A DNA stretch of 64,000 nt from Streptomyces sp. 71268 (GTDB lineage: Bacteria > Actinomycetota > Actinomycetes > Streptomycetales > Streptomycetaceae), in assembly GCF_029392895.1 (NCBI RefSeq), contig NZ_CP114200.1:6392501-6456500 (forward strand), read 5' to 3'. The translations under genes and the position numbers were made by a program. Shown piece by piece: positions 51,823 through 61,058 of this stretch. The notes beneath the pieces were generated by a model. That model did not search any database. It had not been told where the DNA came from and saw only the letters and a program-made list of their open reading frames with translations. Position 1 is the first letter of the stretch. Every line of letters begins with the position of its first letter.

Positions 51823-52004
51823 CTGCATCCATCTCAGGTCCCGGGCGCGGCGGTGCGCCAGCGCTCGCCCCATGCTCCCAAACCACCCGGCGGGCGCGAA
51901 ATCCAGCCGACCACCGGGGCCCCGGGCGCTCCCACGGCCACGGGCCGCGCCCGGTCACGCCCGGCGCGGCCCGATCGGGTCCCGTACCCACTTCGCGGAA
52001 AGGC

Positions 52005-53285
52005 TCACGCCCTGCCGGAGGGGGCCGGGTACGGATCGCACGGGATCTCCATGGTCACCATGGTCGGCCCGCCGACCGGGCTGCTGACGGCCAGCACCCC
52101 GTCGAAGGCGCCGAGCCGCCGCTCGATGCCGGTCAGCCCCGAGCCGGCGGTGGTGTCCGCCCCGCCCCTGCCGTTGTCGGTCACCGCGATCCGCAGCGTG
52201 CCGTCCGCGTGGTGCACGTCCAGCCACACCCGCTCGGCCCGCGCGTGCTTGGCCGCGTTCGTCAGCACCTCGCTGATCGCGAAGTACGCCGCCGACTCCA
52301 CCGGCTCCTCGAACCGCCCGGGCAGCTCCACGTCCACCTCCACCGGCATCGCCATCCGCAGCGCCAGCGCCCGCACCGCGTCGCCGAGGCCGCGCTCGGC
52401 CAGCACGGGCGGGTGGATGCCGCGCACCAGGTCGCGCAGCTCGGCCAGGGCCTCGGCCGAGTTCGCCCGGGCCATCGACAGCATCTTCTTCGCCTGCTGC
52501 GGGTCCTTCTCGATCAGCGCCTCGATGGTGCCCAGGCTCATGCCCATCGCCACCAGCCGGGCCTGCGCGCCGTCGTGCAGGTCGCGCTCGATGCGGCGCA
52601 GCTCGGCGGCCGAGGTGTCGACCGCGTCGTGCCGGGTCGCGGTCAGCCGCTCCACCCGGGCGGTGAGCGCCATCTGCGGGGTGGGCGCCAACAGGCCCCG
52701 GGCGATGAGGAAGTGGGCGCGCTGAAACACCGGGTTCACGAACAGGGCGAGCGCCACGAGGGCGATGCCGAGCAGCGCCGCGAGGTTCGCCGTGGACTGC
52801 GAGGAGACCGGGATGAAGGCGTACCACTCGTTGCCGCCCGAGTTGACGATCGGCCGCCACACGCCCGCCGCGAGCACCCATCCGTAGACGGCGTACGGGA
52901 TGAGGACGAAGGAGAGCAGGGCGGTGACGAAGCCCGCCGTCATGTCGGTGAACAGCCACAGCAGGTCGCGCCAGGTCGCGGGGTCCTTGAGCAGCAGGGT
53001 GCACCGCTCGACCAGGCCGGTGAAGCCGGGGCGCAGGTCGGGCGGGAAGGGCCGGTAGGGCACGGGGATCGTCACCCCGGCCCAGTCGCCCGCGATCCGC
53101 CGCCGCCAGTTGGCGAAGCCGCGCACGGCGGCCAGCACGTACGGGGTCGTGATCAGGCCGATGCCCAGCAGGATGAAGACGATCGACAGCACCGTCAGGA
53201 CGAACAGCGTGATCGAGCCCGCGAGGGTGATGAACATCAGCGCGAACCCCTGGGCGGACACGCGCAGCGCGTTGCGGACTCTCAT
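52005..53285 (-). CDS. Membrane sensor histidine kinase (NarL-type, HisKA_3)
   Basis: The 426-residue kinase has four to five membrane helices (about 15-50, 115-145, 165-185) with a 'sensor' region typical of Streptomyces DUF-type putative sensors. The HisKA_3 phosphoacceptor His237 is in 'RIERDLHDGAQARLVAMGM'. The ATPase has 'LTNAAKHARAERV', 'DNGRGG' and 'GSGLTGIERRL'. The start ATG 53285 gives a sensible first helix; the frame is open upstream without conservation. It is divergent from an MMPL transporter gene, which may be a target. Confidence 0.92.
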   Translation of the reverse strand: MRVRNALRVSAQGFALMFITLAGSITLFVLTVLSIVFILLGIGLITTPYVLAAVRGFANWRRRIAGDWAGVTIPVPYRPFPPDLRPGFTGLVERCTLLLKDPATWRDLLWLFTDMTAGFVTALLSFVLIPYAVYGWVLAAGVWRPIVNSGGNEWYAFIPVSSQSTANLAALLGIALVALALFVNPVFQRAHFLIARGLLAPTPQMALTARVERLTATRHDAVDTSAAELRRIERDLHDGAQARLVAMGMSLGTIEALIEKDPQQAKKMLSMARANSAEALAELRDLVRGIHPPVLAERGLGDAVRALALRMAMPVEVDVELPGRFEEPVESAAYFAISEVLTNAAKHARAERVWLDVHHADGTLRIAVTDNGRGGADTTAGSGLTGIERRLGAFDGVLAVSSPVGGPTMVTMEIPCDPYPAPSGRA

Positions 53286-53521
53286 GTGTGCTCTCCCCGT
53301 CGTGGGCCGTACCGCCCGTACCTCGGGCACTGTCCAGTCTGGCCGCCCGACCATTGTGCGGCACTGGCGCCGGACCCCGAGCCGGGGTGTACCTAGCACC
53401 ACCCCGCCGACCTCGCCTTTTGCTTCGGGCCTTGGGTGCTTTGGCGGCTGGGGCGCGGACCTGGCGATTCCTAGGTTGAGGACGTGACTTACTCGGTCCT
53501 TACCTCAGGGGGAGAAACGCC

Positions 53522-55858
53522 ATGAAGCAGAACCTCGCGGCCCGGCTCGGCGGGTGGAGTACCCGCCACCGCAAGACCGCGATCTTCGGCTGGTTGCTGT
53601 TCGTCGTGCTGCTCGCCGTCGCCGGCGGAGCGTCGGGCATGGTCGAGATGACCAAGTCGGAGGACGGCGCGGGCGATTCGGTCAAGGCCGAGAAGATCCT
53701 GGAGGACGCCGGCCTGACCACCCCCGCGGGCGAGATGGTGATGGTGCGCAGCGCCGAGCCGGACGGCTGGCGCGCCGTCGCCGACCAGCTCGCCGCCGAC
53801 ATCGAGAAGACCGGGGAGGTCGACGACGTCAAGGACCCGGTCCGCTCCGACAGCGGGCGCGAGGGCCTGATCAGCTTCGACATGAAGGGTGACGCCGACA
53901 CCGCGGGCGACCGCGTCGACCCCGTCATGGACCTGGTGGACAAGGCGGCCAAGTCCCACAAGGAACTGGAGGTCTACCAGTTCGGCGAGGCCAGCTCCGC
54001 CACCTGGCTGGACACGGTGCTCGGCGACGACATGAAGAAGGCCGAGTTCACGGCCGTACCGCTGGCGCTCGGCATCCTCTTCGTCGTCTTCGGCGCCGCG
54101 GTCGCCGCGCTGCTCCCGGTGATCCTCGCGCTGACCGCCTGCGTCGCGACCTTCGGCGTGCTGGCGCTGGTCAGCCACCAGATGCACCTGACGCCCACCA
54201 TCAACTCGGTGATGTTCCTGGTCGGCCTGGCCGTCGGCGTCGACTACTGCCTGTTCTACCTGCGCCGGGAGCGGGACGAGCGGGCCGCCGGCCGGGACGC
54301 GGAGACGGCGCTGCGCATCGCCGCGGCCACCAGCGGGCGCACCGTGCTGGTCTCCGGCTTCACGGTGATGGTCGCCATGGCCGGCATGTTCTTCTCCGGG
54401 CTGCTGCTGTTCAAGGGCTTCGCGGTGGCCACCATCGTGGTCGTCTTCATCGCCATGCTGGGCTCCGTGACGGTGCTGCCCGCGATGCTGTCCTGGCTGG
54501 GTGACCGGGTCAACAAGGGCCGGCTGCCCTTCCTGGGCCGCAGGGCCGAGCGCCGGGCCGCGCGGCCCGAGAAGACCGGCGTCGTCACGGCGCTGATCAA
54601 GCCCGTCGTGGCCCGGCCGAAGGTGTTCGCCGTGCTGGCCACGGTCGCGCTGGTGGCGCTGGGGGCGCCGGCGGCGGGCATGAAGACGGAGCAGCTCGGC
54701 CTGGAGAAGCAGTTCGGCAAGGACGCGGGCATCGCGGTCGCCTTCCGTGAGATCACCGAGACCTTCCCCGGCGGCCCGTCCCCGGCCCAGGTGGTCATGG
54801 AGGCCGACGTGAGCGCGCCCGGCTTCGTCAACGCGGTCGCCGACTTCAGGAAGAAGGCCGCGGCGACCGGCGAGTTCGGCACCGTCGAGGTCGTCACGCA
54901 CCCGGAGAAGGGTGTCGCGGAGATCGACGTGCCGCTGGCCGGCAACGGCTCCGACGACGAGTCAAAGCACGCCCTGACCACCCTGCGCGAGGACGTCATC
55001 CCCGGCACGCTGGCCGACGCCACCGAGCAGGTGTACGTCACCGGCGACCTGGCCGGCTCGGTCGACTTCAACGACCAGCTCAAGACGGGCATCGTGCCGG
55101 TCTTCCTGTTCATCATCGCGATGACGTTCGTGCTGATGCTGGTCTGCTTCCGCTCGGTGCCCATCGCGCTGGTCTCGATCGTGCTCAACCTGCTGTCGGT
55201 GGCCGCCGCGTACGGCGTGATGGTCGCGGTCTTCCAGCACGGCTGGGGCGCCGGAGCGCTCGGCATGGAGAAGGTCGGCGCGATCGAGTCCTGGATGCCG
55301 CTGTTCGTGCTGGTCATCCTGTTCGGCCTGTCGATGGACTACCACGTTTTCGTGGTCTCCCGTATCCGGGAGGCACACGACCGTGGCCGCTCCACCCGGG
55401 CGGCGATCGTCGAGGGCATCCAGGCCACCGCCGGCTCCATCTCCGGCGCCGCGGCGATCATGGTGGCCGTGTTCGCGGTCTTCGCGATGCTGTCCATGCA
55501 GGATATGCAGCAGATGGGCGTCGGCCTGGCGGTCGCGGTCCTGCTCGACGCGACCCTGGTCCGTATGGTGCTGCTGCCCTCGGTGATGGCGCTGCTCGGT
55601 GACAGGAACTGGTACCTGCCCCGCTGGCTCGGCTGGCTCCCGCACTTCTCGCACGGCGACGAGCCGGTGGAGCCCACCACCCGCCCGCTGGCCCACCAGC
55701 CCGCGATGGCCGCGACCCCCGGCCCGTACGCCCAGCGGCCCGGCCACGACCAGGGGTACGGCCAGGGCTACGGCCAGGACCAGTACCCCGGCTACGGCGC
55801 CGGCCCGGGCCAGCGGCCCGGAAGCGGCCAGGGATACGACGGCTACGGCCGGCCGTAG
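53522..55858 (+). CDS. MMPL-family RND transporter
   Basis: The 778-residue protein has 12 membrane helices in two halves, each with a large extracytoplasmic loop after the first helix, and 'SVMFLVGLAVGVDYCLFYLR' and 'LVILFGLSMDYHVFVVSRI' (the Asp-Tyr pair used in proton transport by MmpL proteins). It probably exports lipids, pigments or drugs. The last ~75 residues are a Gly/Tyr/Gln/Pro-rich repeat tail ('GYGQGYGQDQYPGYG'). A GGGGGAG-type site precedes the ATG. It is divergent from the sensor kinase gene. Confidence 0.94.
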   Translation: MKQNLAARLGGWSTRHRKTAIFGWLLFVVLLAVAGGASGMVEMTKSEDGAGDSVKAEKILEDAGLTTPAGEMVMVRSAEPDGWRAVADQLAADIEKTGEVDDVKDPVRSDSGREGLISFDMKGDADTAGDRVDPVMDLVDKAAKSHKELEVYQFGEASSATWLDTVLGDDMKKAEFTAVPLALGILFVVFGAAVAALLPVILALTACVATFGVLALVSHQMHLTPTINSVMFLVGLAVGVDYCLFYLRRERDERAAGRDAETALRIAAATSGRTVLVSGFTVMVAMAGMFFSGLLLFKGFAVATIVVVFIAMLGSVTVLPAMLSWLGDRVNKGRLPFLGRRAERRAARPEKTGVVTALIKPVVARPKVFAVLATVALVALGAPAAGMKTEQLGLEKQFGKDAGIAVAFREITETFPGGPSPAQVVMEADVSAPGFVNAVADFRKKAAATGEFGTVEVVTHPEKGVAEIDVPLAGNGSDDESKHALTTLREDVIPGTLADATEQVYVTGDLAGSVDFNDQLKTGIVPVFLFIIAMTFVLMLVCFRSVPIALVSIVLNLLSVAAAYGVMVAVFQHGWGAGALGMEKVGAIESWMPLFVLVILFGLSMDYHVFVVSRIREAHDRGRSTRAAIVEGIQATAGSISGAAAIMVAVFAVFAMLSMQDMQQMGVGLAVAVLLDATLVRMVLLPSVMALLGDRNWYLPRWLGWLPHFSHGDEPVEPTTRPLAHQPAMAATPGPYAQRPGHDQGYGQGYGQDQYPGYGAGPGQRPGSGQGYDGYGRP

Positions 55859-55968
55859 GGCGACGGGGGCGCCGCCCCTGACCGCCCCTGACCCCGCGGC
55901 CCGGCGGACGCCCCCGCCGGGCCCGGGCCCTCGGAAACCGGGCCCGTGTCAGGGCCCGCCCCGCACCA

Positions 55969-56012
55969 CGCGCCGCCGCCGGACACGGAACCCCGTGTCC
56001 GGCGGCGGCGCG
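55969..56012. terminator. Strong bidirectional terminator
   Basis: A perfect 20-bp inverted repeat (55969-55988 with 55993-56012) around an AACC loop lies between the convergent MMPL and SRPBCC-like genes. Confidence 0.9.
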
Positions 56013-56069
56013 AGCGCGCCCGGCGACCGGGGTGCGACCGGGCGTGCGGCGCGGTGGCGGCGCGCGCCG

Positions 56070-56609
56070 TCAGGCCGCCGCGACGACCGGCTCGACCCGA
56101 CGCGCGACGGCCTGCAACATCTCCAGCCGGACCAGCCCCGCGCCGCCCGCGCGGATCGCCAGCCAGTACGCCCCGAAGACCAGCCGGGACCGCTCGTCCG
56201 TGCAGCGCACCCGGGTCTCGATGGTCATGAGGCTGCCGTCGCCGTCGGCGACCACCCGGGCCCCGGTGACGGTCTTGGCCCAGCCGGGCTCGGTGAAGTC
56301 ACAGAACGCCTCTGGGTCGCCGTCCGGGATCGGGGCCACCTCGGGCCGTACGTACCAGAACTTGGCGATCTTCCCGCGCACCTCGGCCAGCTCGTCGCGC
56401 GCCAGCAGCGGCACCGGCGCCGACTCCGAGACCCGCCCGCTGAGCCGCAGCGTGCCCAGCGAGCGGATGCCGGTCAGCATCTGGGTGATGTGGAGTTCCT
56501 CGGCGGTCAGCTCCTGGAAGGCGCGCCAGGTCGTCGCGGGATCGGCCGCGATCCGACGGCTGTAGACGGACCGGAAGTCGTGCTCGGGCATGAAGCGATC
56601 GAGTTCCAT
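56070..56609 (-). CDS. SRPBCC/START-like protein
   Basis: This 179-residue soluble protein shows the polyketide-cyclase-like pattern: N-terminal 'SRRIAADPATTWRAFQELTA' and alternating strand-type segments to 'YWLAIRAGGAGLVRLEMLQA', the long C-terminal helix. Such proteins bind hydrophobic ligands; no catalytic residues are evident. ATG 56609 is used. It sits 56 bases from the winged-helix gene on the same strand, probably in one operon with it. Confidence 0.7.
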   Translation of the reverse strand: MELDRFMPEHDFRSVYSRRIAADPATTWRAFQELTAEELHITQMLTGIRSLGTLRLSGRVSESAPVPLLARDELAEVRGKIAKFWYVRPEVAPIPDGDPEAFCDFTEPGWAKTVTGARVVADGDGSLMTIETRVRCTDERSRLVFGAYWLAIRAGGAGLVRLEMLQAVARRVEPVVAAA

Positions 56610-56664
56610 ACGGGCACGCTATACCGCGACCCGCGCCCGTGGATGGCCGTCCGAGGTACGTGAG

Positions 56665-57366
56665 TCAGCCGATGGGCGCGTACTTGTAGCCGACCCGGCG
56701 CACGGTGACGATGGCCGCCCGGTGTTCCGCGCCCAGCTTGCGGCGCAGCCGGGCGATGTGGACGTCGACGGTCCGGCCGTCCCCGACGTGCCCGTAGCCC
56801 CACACCGTGGTCACCAACTGGTCCCGGGTGTGCACCCGGTGCGGGTGCGCGACCAGGTGGGTCAGCAGCTCGAACTCCAGGTAGGTCAGGTCCAGCGGAC
56901 GGCCCGCGACCTGGGCGGCGCGTTGCTCGGGGTCGATCTGGATCAGCGCGTCGCCGTGCGTGGTGGCGGCCGGCGCCGGCGCCACCGGGCCGGCCCCGGG
57001 CCGCCGATCGGCGGGGACCAGGACCAGGTAGCCGACCATCGGCGGCTGCCCGGGCAGCGTCGGCAGACTGTGCGCGGGGGCGGGCAGCCAGGTGGCCTCC
57101 GAGTGCAGCAGGTCCGCGACGGGCGGCAGTTCGTCGGGGGCCACCGCGCGCAGTCGCTGCCGGGGCGGCTGCGGGCGCGCCGCGCGCAGCGGCGTGGCGG
57201 CGGAGACGGGGGAGCCGGCGGCGCCGGGGGGCAGGTGCGCTGCCGAGGACGCCGAGGAGACGGACGAGACGGGAGACGCGGAAGGAACGGCGGAAACGGC
57301 GGATACGGAGGAAACCGACGGGACGGAGGTCGCGGGCGAGGGGGACAGCGAGCGTGCGTGGGTCAT
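56665..57366 (-). CDS. OmpR-type winged-helix regulator without receiver domain
   Basis: The 233-residue protein has a Ser/Val/Ala-rich repeat N-terminus (~8-45), a spacer, a beta-rich segment 'MVGYLVLVPADRR', and a C-terminal Trans_reg_C winged helix ('LDLTYLEFELLTHLVAHPHR', 'VWGYGHVGDGRTVDVHIARL', 'VTVRRVGYKYAP'). No phosphorylatable receiver domain is present. A short ORF with tandem Cys codons lies 122 bases upstream on the same strand and may act as a leader. Target genes are unknown. Confidence 0.9.
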   Translation of the reverse strand: MTHARSLSPSPATSVPSVSSVSAVSAVPSASPVSSVSSASSAAHLPPGAAGSPVSAATPLRAARPQPPRQRLRAVAPDELPPVADLLHSEATWLPAPAHSLPTLPGQPPMVGYLVLVPADRRPGAGPVAPAPAATTHGDALIQIDPEQRAAQVAGRPLDLTYLEFELLTHLVAHPHRVHTRDQLVTTVWGYGHVGDGRTVDVHIARLRRKLGAEHRAAIVTVRRVGYKYAPIG

Positions 57367-57439
57367 GAGAGGTCAGCTCTTTCGCGCAGAGGGCGTCGTG
57401 GACGTCGTGCGCGCGGGCAGGGCTGGCGGCCGGAGAGCC

Positions 57440-57458
57440 GACGTCCGAGGGGGACGTC
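57440..57458 (-). promoter_or_regulatory. Hairpin between leader ORF and regulator gene
   Basis: GACGTCC-n5-GGACGTC lies between the stop of the short ORF and the start of the winged-helix gene. It could be an attenuator, but the stem is only 7 bp. Confidence 0.35.
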
Positions 57459-57488
57459 AGGTGTCAGCGCAGTGAGCGGGCCCGCGCG

Positions 57489-57593
57489 TCAGAGCGCGCG
57501 ACAACACTCGCGGTCGAAGTGGTGCCCCTGGCGAGAAGGCCAAAACGGCTCAAGGTCGCTGCGACCTGTCGCGGTGCTGTGGAGGCTGGCCAT
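57489..57593 (-). CDS. Candidate leader peptide with tandem Cys codons
   Basis: A 34-codon ORF starting at ATG 57593 ends '...HHFDRECCRAL' and lies 122 bases upstream of the winged-helix regulator in the same direction. The two adjacent Cys codons are both TGT, the less favoured Cys codon in high-GC genomes. Actinobacterial cysteine-responsive leaders often end in runs of Cys. CAATAG just before the ATG could be a -10 of a leaderless transcript. The coding status is inferred. Confidence 0.35.
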   Translation of the reverse strand: MASLHSTATGRSDLEPFWPSRQGHHFDRECCRAL

Positions 57594-58061
57594 GCCCCTA
57601 TTGAAGCAGACAATCCGACGAGGGTCCCGGCTCGGTCGCAGGTCACATCCCCGGCCCCGGCCCGCCTGGCGCCACGTGTGCGGCGCTCGGTAGCGCGCCC
57701 CGGCCGCCGCCCGGCCCGCTCGCGCCGCCGCCCCGCGCGCGGACCGGCCCCCTCCCGTCCGGCCCGGGGGCCGAGGGCGTCGACGCGGCGTCGGCGGAGG
57801 ACGCGGGGGAGCGGTCCCAGGGGGCGGGCGGCCGGCCCGGTGGTGACGGTCACGCCGTGACCACCGCAGCGTTTCGGACATGCCGACGCATCGTCGGATC
57901 ATGGAAGACCGCAGTCCGCATTTCCGTCGACGCTTCGTCAAGACACCGTCTCACCAGGGGAGATAAAGGATTAGCCACGATATGCGTCCGTGTCATGAAC
58001 GTGTCGATCGTGGGCAAAGTTTCCCCTTGGTCTGCACCACTTGTCACTGCTGGCTGGCAAC

Positions 58062-58793
58062 ATGTCGACTATGACCACTGGGCTGGCGTCCCGCGCCATA
58101 CGAGCCGCGACCTTCGCGGCCGTGTGCGTCGTCGCCGCCGCCGCTGGTCACTCACTCGCTTCCGGCACGGGCGTGTCACCGCTCGCGCTGGGCAGCGCGT
58201 TCGCCGGGACGGCGTCGGCCGCCTGGTGGCTCGCCGGGCGCGAGCGGGGCGCGTTCGCGGTGACGGGGGCGACCGTCTTGTCCCAACTCGCGCTCCACGT
58301 GCTGTTCTCGCTGATGGACCGGTCGGCGTCGATGGCGGCGCACGGCCACGCGGGCCACATACCCAAGGCGGCGTACGAGGTGCGCGCCGGCCTCTCCCCG
58401 CCCACGGGGCAGCCGAGCGCCGCGGACGCCGCCGAACCCCTCGCACGACCCACCGCCGGCCCGCGCGGCGCCGGCCAGGACAGCCCGGACGGCCTGGAGG
58501 GGCTGACGCCCTTCTGCCACGGCTGGGGCATGCTGCTCGCCCACGTGCTGGCGGCCCTGGCCTGCGGGCTGTGGCTGTGGCGCGGTGAGCGCGCCGCCTA
58601 CCGGCTCGGCCGCGCGCTGGCCGCCGCCGTCTTCGTCCCGCTGCGCATCGCCTACCACGGCCTGGTCGCCGGACCGCGGCGATGTCCACGGCCCCGCCTG
58701 ACCCGCACCTCGCGCGTCCGGCGCCCGCGCCGACTCTTCCTGCGCCACGTCCTGGCTGGCCGCGCGCCGCCATACCGCCTCGCCCTGCGCTGA
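58062..58793 (+). CDS. Integral membrane protein with His-rich loop, unknown function
   Basis: The 243-residue protein has about four membrane helices in the N-terminal half ('AATFAAVCVVAAAAGHSLAS', 'AVTGATVLSQLALHVLFSLM'), a loop 'DRSASMAAHGHAGHIP' and a second pair around 'GWGMLLAHVLAALACGLWLW'. The C-terminus is Arg/Pro-rich. His/Met content of the loop hints at metal contact. ATG 58062 is chosen over 58071; no clear Shine-Dalgarno exists. The gene precedes the ECF sigma factor with a 264-base gap. Confidence 0.7.
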   Translation: MSTMTTGLASRAIRAATFAAVCVVAAAAGHSLASGTGVSPLALGSAFAGTASAAWWLAGRERGAFAVTGATVLSQLALHVLFSLMDRSASMAAHGHAGHIPKAAYEVRAGLSPPTGQPSAADAAEPLARPTAGPRGAGQDSPDGLEGLTPFCHGWGMLLAHVLAALACGLWLWRGERAAYRLGRALAAAVFVPLRIAYHGLVAGPRRCPRPRLTRTSRVRRPRRLFLRHVLAGRAPPYRLALR

Positions 58794-59057
58794 ACGCACC
58801 GTCACCCGCGCCCCCTCGGGCGCCCATGCCGTGGTGACGGGCGCAGTTCCGATGCCGGTGGTCGTTCCCGCGAAGACGGCCCCGTAAGGCGTCGGCTCCA
58901 GGCCCCGCGGTCCCTCGCTGTGCCCCGCGCCGAAGACGTCGGTGCCCTTGTCGGCACCGCGGCCACCGGCGTGGCCGAGCGAGGTGTGCGGAGCTGTCAT
59001 CGCCGGGCCGTGGTTACCCATGGCGCGGCACACAGCCCCCCAAAGGACTCCGTTGCG

Positions 59058-59669
59058 ATGATTCCTGCCCTAGTCCGGGCCTGCCCCGGACCGTCCCGCC
59101 CCGCGGACGACGAGGAGGTGACCGACTGGGCGCTGGCGGCACGGGATGGCAACCCCGCCGCCGTCGAGCGCTTCGTACGTGCCACCTACCGGGATGTCTG
59201 GCGGTTCGTCACCCATCTGAGCGCCGATGTGCACAGCGCGGACGACCTCACCCAGGAGACGTTCCTGCGCGCACTCAACTCCCTGCCGCGCTTCGCTGGA
59301 CGCTCCTACGCGCGTACCTGGTTGCTCTCGATCGCCCGTCGCGTGGTCATCGACCGCTACCGGTCGGCCGCCGCCCGGCCCCGCGTCGCCGACGCCCCCA
59401 ACTGGCAGTCGGCCGCCGAGGGGGCGCAGCCGTCGGGGCTGCCCGGCTTCGAGGAGGGCGTCGCCCTGCTCGACCTGTTGAACACCCTTGAGCCGCACCG
59501 GCGCGAGGCGTTCATCCTCACCCAGCTCCTGGGCCTGCCCTACGCGGAGGCCGCCGCCGTCGTCGGCTGCCCGGTCGGCACGGTTCGCTCCCGGGTGGCC
59601 AGGGCGCGCGAGGACCTCATCACGCTGCTGCGCACGGCGGAGGTGTCCGGGGTCGCGTTCGCGGCCTGA
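59058..59669 (+). CDS. ECF (sigma-70 family) RNA polymerase sigma factor
   Basis: The 203-residue protein has region 2 ('AVERFVRATYRDVWRFVTHL', 'DDLTQETFLRALNSLPRF', 'ARTWLLSIARRVVIDRYR') and region 4.2 ('LEPHRREAFILTQLLGLPYA', 'CPVGTVRSRVARAREDL'). No anti-sigma gene is adjacent; the upstream membrane protein is the only candidate partner. AAAGGA ten bases upstream supports ATG 59058; the frame extends upstream without conservation. A hairpin terminator follows. Confidence 0.94.
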   Translation: MIPALVRACPGPSRPADDEEVTDWALAARDGNPAAVERFVRATYRDVWRFVTHLSADVHSADDLTQETFLRALNSLPRFAGRSYARTWLLSIARRVVIDRYRSAAARPRVADAPNWQSAAEGAQPSGLPGFEEGVALLDLLNTLEPHRREAFILTQLLGLPYAEAAAVVGCPVGTVRSRVARAREDLITLLRTAEVSGVAFAA

Positions 59670-59748
59670 CTGGCGTACCGCCGTCGAATTCGGGCCCGCG
59701 CGCCGGTCGTTGGGTGGCGCGCGGGGGAGGCACGCCTGTGCTCGACAT

Positions 59749-59775
59749 GATCCGGCCACCCCACGTGGCCGGATC
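59749..59775 (+). terminator. Terminator of the sigma-factor gene
   Basis: A perfect 11-bp stem (GATCCGGCCAC/GTGGCCGGATC) with a 5-base loop lies 79 bases after the stop codon. Confidence 0.75.
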
Positions 59776-59957
59776 GAGCGAGCTTCTGTATCCGGCCACC
59801 GGGGTATGCCCCGGTTGTCCGGACCGCGGCGGGAAGAGGCCGCGCGGCCCCCGACGCCGCCGCTGTTCCCCGCCCCGTTCCCCGAGTGCCATTCCCCCCT
59901 CTTACGCTTTCTCACCTAACTTTGCCTCACCTTTTCTCTCACCATCAGGAGAATTCA

Positions 59958-60710
59958 GTGACACCGGAGATTGAGAACGCCTTCGCCGCGATCCGGAGCG
60001 AGTACGGCTCCGACTCCATCGAGCGCGTGGAGGAGATGCTCGACAGCAAGAAGCAGCAGCGCCACCCGTTGCAGCAAGGTGCCAAGTGGATCATGCCGGG
60101 AATTTCGCAGCAGCCCTGGCACGATCCGTACGGACATGCCGAGCACACGCCCTTCATAGCCGCCCTCGAGGAGCAGCACGGGGCGATCAAGTCGGAACTG
60201 GAGACGGCCTGGGCCGCGCGGCGCGAGGCCTTTTCCAACTACGAGCACTACCTCACGCCGCAGGACGACTGGCAGGCGCTCTACCTCTACCGCAAGGGGG
60301 GCCTGGTCGCGGAGTCGGAGGCGACGGCGCCGACGGCGTACAAGGTGCTCAAGGAGTTCGCCGTCGACACCGAGAAGATCTGCCCGCTCCTCGAATGCCA
60401 TTTCTCCACGCTGCTGCCGGGCGCCGCCATCAAGCCGCACTCCGACCTGTGGAACTTCAGCATCAACCTGCACCTGGCGGTGGACATCCCCGAGGGCTGC
60501 GGGATCAAGGTCGCGGGGGAGACCCGCTCCTGGGAGGAGGGGAAGTGCCTGCTCTTCGACTACTCCTTTGAGCACGAGGCGTGGAACTCCGGGACCCGCC
60601 CGCGTACCTGCCTGCTGGTCGACCTCTGGCACCCCGACACCACCGTGCCCGAGCGCGCGGCGCTGGTGGCGCTCATCACGGAGATCCGGAAGCTGATGGG
60701 CGAGGACTGA
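59958..60710 (+). CDS. Aspartyl/asparaginyl beta-hydroxylase-family dioxygenase
   Basis: This 250-residue protein resembles Fe(II)/2-oxoglutarate-dependent Asp/Asn hydroxylases: 'CHFSTLLPGAAIKPHSD' with His161, 'CGIKVAGETRSWEEGKCLLF', His206 in 'FEHEAWNSG' and Arg in 'RPRTCLLVDLWHP'. The 'HSD' sequence would give a His-x-Asp pair (H161, D163), whereas classical AspH enzymes lack the Asp ligand. Such enzymes hydroxylate amino acids or peptides in natural-product clusters. GTG 59958 has AGGAG six bases upstream. The frame is open upstream with no conservation. It is followed by a strong terminator. Confidence 0.9.
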   Translation: MTPEIENAFAAIRSEYGSDSIERVEEMLDSKKQQRHPLQQGAKWIMPGISQQPWHDPYGHAEHTPFIAALEEQHGAIKSELETAWAARREAFSNYEHYLTPQDDWQALYLYRKGGLVAESEATAPTAYKVLKEFAVDTEKICPLLECHFSTLLPGAAIKPHSDLWNFSINLHLAVDIPEGCGIKVAGETRSWEEGKCLLFDYSFEHEAWNSGTRPRTCLLVDLWHPDTTVPERAALVALITEIRKLMGED

Positions 60711-60731
60711 CCGAACCCCCGCCCACCAGGT

Positions 60732-60775
60732 ACGACTGCCGCCGTTCGTCGTTCGCGACGGACGGCGGCAGTCGT
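60732..60775 (+). terminator. Terminator of the beta-hydroxylase gene
   Basis: A 20-bp stem with one G-U pair and a TTCG loop starts 21 bases after the stop codon and ends before a short T-run. Confidence 0.9.
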
Positions 60776-61042
60776 GTTTCCGGAAGCGGATTCCGGTGAA
60801 CGCCAGGTGGACACTGGGCGAGGGGATCACGACGCACCGTAGCCGTATATGCTCCCCCGACCTGGCGGGCGCGATCCCCGGAAACGGGAGGAATTCGCCG
60901 GGCCGAGCGGCGGGCGGGCGGCTTTCGGGCGCCTCGTACCGCGGGTTCCCGGTCACCTCCCGTTGACCTGGTGGGCTTTCGGGTGAACGGCGGTCGGCAT
61001 CGCCCTATGCGGGCGCAAATCACTCGTCAACTCTCCAACATC

Positions 61043-61058
61043 TAGACAGCTTGGTCTA
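61043..61058. promoter_or_regulatory. Candidate TetR-type operator TAGAC-n6-GTCTA
   Basis: A perfect 5-bp inverted repeat with a 6-base spacer in an A/T-richer stretch, 682 bases upstream of the exporter gene. A cognate regulator is not in the window. Confidence 0.35.

Larger units (their letters stand above)
57367..58061. other. Divergent leader region between the winged-helix gene and the membrane protein
   Basis: These 695 bases hold a short leader ORF (57489-57593, minus), a hairpin (57440-57458) and a GC-rich segment without credible genes. From about 57850 to 58060 composition falls and the sequence looks like a promoter region for the gene at 58062. Frames in 57600-57850 are Arg/Pro-rich shadows. 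Confidence 0.5.

Noticed and set aside
57850..58047. 65-codon minus-strand ORF upstream of the membrane protein
   Set aside because: No family resemblance, no good ribosome-binding site, and it lies in a likely promoter region.
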